Below are positions 5,557 to 6,980 of a stretch of 6,980 nucleotides of DNA, one piece after another. The position numbers and the translations under genes were made by a program. Numbering within the stretch: the first letter of the stretch is position 1; each line of letters begins with the position of its first letter. The notes below the pieces were generated by a model. That model was not told the DNA's origin. It saw only the letters and a program-made list of their open reading frames with translations, and ran no database searches. This DNA is from DATBLE01 sp046734335 (GTDB lineage Bacteria; Actinomycetota; Thermoleophilia; Gaiellales; Gaiellaceae): assembly GCA_046734335.1 (NCBI GenBank), contig JBKPRA010000055.1, positions 1 to 6,980 of the forward strand. The letters are read 5' to 3'.

Positions 5557-6459
5557 TTAGCGCACCTCCGTCCGGCGTGTGCCGGCCAGCGGCAAGATCA
5601 CGTGGTCCTGCGGCACACCGGGGTTCATCGCCGGCATGTCCCGAAGCCCCTGGACGCGCTTGTGCTGCGGGCCGTGCATCAACTCGTATTCCGTGTAGGC
5701 GCGCTGCGCCCCCGGATACCCGACGAGCTTCCAACCGACGAGATCGCGGTTTCCGCCGTAGATGGGGTCGGAGAACATCCCCTCGTAGACGTCTTCGAGC
5801 ACCATCTCGAAGAAGTCCTTCGACTTCTTGAAGCCTGCGACCTTGCCGTCTTCCATGTCCGCGAGCAGCTTGGTCTGGGTCTTCTCCGGCAGGTCGACGA
5901 AGCGGGCGCCGTACTTCTTCCTCGAGACCTTGTCCAGGGCCGCCAGACCCTTGCGGTAGGAGTCCTGAGGGGTCGAGCTGCCCTGGAACCCGTAGCGGGG
6001 AAGCTGTTTTGCCTCGACGAGGATCGTGTTGCGAGCTCCGGGCTGCGGGCCGGTCGGGTGCGGAACCGGCTTGGCGAACGGCGCCTTGACGTAGGTCGGC
6101 GTAGCGAAGCTCTCGAACGACGCCAGCTTGTGGTCGATGTAGGCGGGCACGCACGCCTCACGGGCGCCGGGGTCAGCCTCGTCGCCCGGGATCAGACGGG
6201 CAGCAATCGCCTCCACGGTCTCGGCCTCGGCCCGCGTGAAGAACGACGTGACCATGCAGAGGAGCGGCTGTTGCGCCGGTGGTGGCGCAGCGAGGTCCCT
6301 TGCGTCGGTGTCGGTCGCGACCTGGATCTGTTGCTCGTTCTCGCCGCATGCTGACAGCGCGCCGCCCACGCCGATGGATGCGGCGGCGACGCCGGCGCCT
6401 TGCAGGAGTCGGCGTCGCGTCAGCCCCGGCCGTCTCGGCCGTCCGTCATGTATCTCCAT
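5557..6459 (-). CDS. Gluconate 2-dehydrogenase subunit 3 family Tat lipoprotein
   Basis: A 300-residue small subunit of a GMC-type dehydrogenase. The N-terminus has a twin-arginine motif TRRRLLQG (14-21), a hydrophobic stretch GAGVAAASIGVGGA (21-34) and the lipobox LSAC (35-38), indicating Tat export and lipid attachment at Cys38. The subunit-3 domain starts near FTRAEAETVEAIAARLIPGDEADPGAREACVPAYIDHKL (74-112) and includes the hallmark GMFSDPIYGGNRDLVGWKLVGYPGAQRAY (227-255). In characterised homologues this subunit supports folding, FAD loading and export of the catalytic subunit. ATG 6459 was preferred over ATG 6474 because GGAAGGGGAG (6472-6463) is an excellent SD for it, while 6474 is only 4 nt after the cytochrome stop. 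The protein is longer than many family members, mainly through a proline-rich linker (about 45-66) and an insertion around 118-165. The catalytic subunit starts 3 nt after its stop. Confidence 0.92.
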   Translation of the reverse strand: MEIHDGRPRRPGLTRRRLLQGAGVAAASIGVGGALSACGENEQQIQVATDTDARDLAAPPPAQQPLLCMVTSFFTRAEAETVEAIAARLIPGDEADPGAREACVPAYIDHKLASFESFATPTYVKAPFAKPVPHPTGPQPGARNTILVEAKQLPRYGFQGSSTPQDSYRKGLAALDKVSRKKYGARFVDLPEKTQTKLLADMEDGKVAGFKKSKDFFEMVLEDVYEGMFSDPIYGGNRDLVGWKLVGYPGAQRAYTEYELMHGPQHKRVQGLRDMPAMNPGVPQDHVILPLAGTRRTEVR

Positions 6460-6460
6460 T

Positions 6461-6472
6461 GGCTCCCCTTCC
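6461..6472 (-). promoter_or_regulatory. Ribosome binding site deciding the subunit 3 start
   Basis: GGAAGGGGAGCC on the minus strand directly precedes ATG 6459 with normal spacing. It contains the first codons of the frame opened by ATG 6474, so that upstream ATG is probably not the start. It also lies just beyond the cytochrome c stop codon. Confidence 0.7.
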
Positions 6473-6478
6473 ATCGGT

Positions 6479-6865
6479 TCAGTGGCTGTACAGGTAGGCG
6501 GCGATGTCGCGCGCGTTCTGGTCGGACACGTCGAGGTCCGGCATGACGTTGCCTGGGTCGACCTGCTGAGGGCTCTCGATCCAGCGGATCAGGTTGGGCG
6601 CCGTGTTCGGAAGACGGCCGGCGATGTAGCGGCGCTGGGAGAAGTGGTCGAGGTTCGGGCCAATGTCGGCGTTTGCCCCGGAGACGCCGGCGATCGTGTG
6701 GCACGAGCCGCAGCCGTAGGCGGCAATCTCGGCGGGCGCGCGCGACGCATTTGCACCGCCGCCGACGTCGATCCTCGTCGTGCCGTCGCCGCAACCCGTC
6801 GTGCCGAGAGCGACGAGGCCGATCGCGGCGACCGGGAGGAGCCGGTGAAGACGCCGGCGTCTCAT
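6479..6865 (-). CDS. Mono-haem cytochrome c, lipoprotein
   Basis: A 128-residue class I-like cytochrome c. Residues 1-25 are an arginine-rich signal followed by a hydrophobic core and LGTTGC, a slightly divergent lipobox, so Cys25 is probably lipid-anchored on the outer face of the membrane. The single haem site is CGSCH (52-56) and the likely axial methionine is Met108 in NVMPDL. IGPNLDHFSQRRYIAGRLPNTAPNLIRWIESPQQVDPG (68-105) and the C-terminal helix DQNARDIAAYLYSH (115-128) match small cytochromes that, from memory, accompany cytochrome c oxidase clusters. ATG 6865 overlaps the preceding stop as ATGA, implying translational coupling; no SD is visible. With the downstream dehydrogenase genes it is the likely electron acceptor of the flavoenzyme, handing electrons to a terminal oxidase; that route is inference. 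Confidence 0.92.
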   Translation of the reverse strand: MRRRRLHRLLPVAAIGLVALGTTGCGDGTTRIDVGGGANASRAPAEIAAYGCGSCHTIAGVSGANADIGPNLDHFSQRRYIAGRLPNTAPNLIRWIESPQQVDPGNVMPDLDVSDQNARDIAAYLYSH

Positions 6866-6980
6866 CCGGGATCGCAGGCGTCGAGGGGCAGGAGCGCGAT
6901 CCCCGAGAGGACGATCGCGAGCAGGAAGATGCAGGCCGAGACGATGCCGGCAACAGCCATGAAGCCGATCCGGCCGAGTG
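6862..6980 (-). CDS. C-terminus of a small membrane protein, probably from a terminal oxidase cluster
   Basis: The minus-strand frame is open from the right edge to TGA at 6864-6862 and reads LGRIGFMAVAGIVSACIFLLAIVLSGIALLPLDACDPG. It has one strong transmembrane segment (about FMAVAGIVSACIFLLAIVLSG) and a short tail ending in LDACDPG. From memory this resembles the end of small membrane proteins in cytochrome c oxidase gene clusters, whose last helix is followed by a tail ending in a DPC-like motif; this is a family impression, not a search. An in-frame ATG at 6960 could start a 32-residue single-helix protein instead, but the coding-like sequence continues to the edge. It overlaps the cytochrome c start by 4 nt (ATGA), so it is the visible head of the operon. 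Confidence 0.6.
   Translation of the reverse strand, partial: LGRIGFMAVAGIVSACIFLLAIVLSGIALLPLDACDPG

Noticed and set aside
5000..6154. 384-codon minus-strand frame overlapping two dehydrogenase genes
   Set aside because: Out-of-frame reading, Arg/Ala/Gly-rich without domains, running across the boundary of two well-supported genes.
5065..6354. 429-codon open frame on the plus strand
   Set aside because: Antisense shadow of the GMC N-terminus and of the subunit 3 gene, both of which have clear domains; no motif or SD supports the plus-strand reading.

Overview
This is a GC-rich bacterial window with G/C-ending codons, tightly packed genes and SD-led starts. The gene families (a YdeI/OmpD-associated protein, a CoA-binding protein, DUF4177, MarR, and a Tat-exported gluconate-dehydrogenase-type flavoenzyme) suggest a soil actinobacterium, perhaps a Thermoleophilia/Solirubrobacterales-like lineage. 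That placement is an impression from protein style, not a computed result. No rRNA, tRNA, CRISPR array, transposase or phage gene is visible.

Left end, plus strand (1-573): the last 39 codons of an unidentified gene, a strong terminator-like hairpin, a small 85-residue hypothetical protein with a good SD, and directly after its stop codon a ~103-nt imperfect inverted repeat that folds into a long branched hairpin. This last element is the most unusual non-coding feature of the window.

Middle, minus strand (586-2982), transcribed right to left: a conserved hypothetical protein whose ORF runs on to overlap the next start by ATGA; a CoA-binding (Rossmann) protein with an excellent SD; a DUF4177 mini-protein 18 nt downstream; and, after a 216-nt gap, a YdeI/OmpD-associated family protein ending in a terminator that faces the plus-strand hairpin.

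Right half, minus strand (3331-6980): a tight operon running from the right edge. Its order is the C-terminus of a small membrane protein (probably from a terminal-oxidase cluster), a mono-haem cytochrome c lipoprotein, a Tat-dependent lipoprotein of the gluconate 2-dehydrogenase subunit 3 family, the FAD/GMC catalytic subunit with a four-cysteine motif, and a MarR-family regulator. The simplest model is an exported sugar or sugar-acid (or other alcohol) dehydrogenase. Its catalytic subunit would be carried across the membrane with the Tat-tagged small subunit, and electrons would pass through the cytochrome c to a terminal oxidase encoded just outside the window. The substrate cannot be told from sequence, and MarR may control the operon.

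The 348-bp stretch 2983-3330 has no convincing gene. I see no clear sign of a wholly new biological system. The best leads are the structured element at 471-573, the mono-haem, doubly lipid-anchored variant of the dehydrogenase, and the hypothetical protein with a possible papain-like His but Ser where Cys would be expected.
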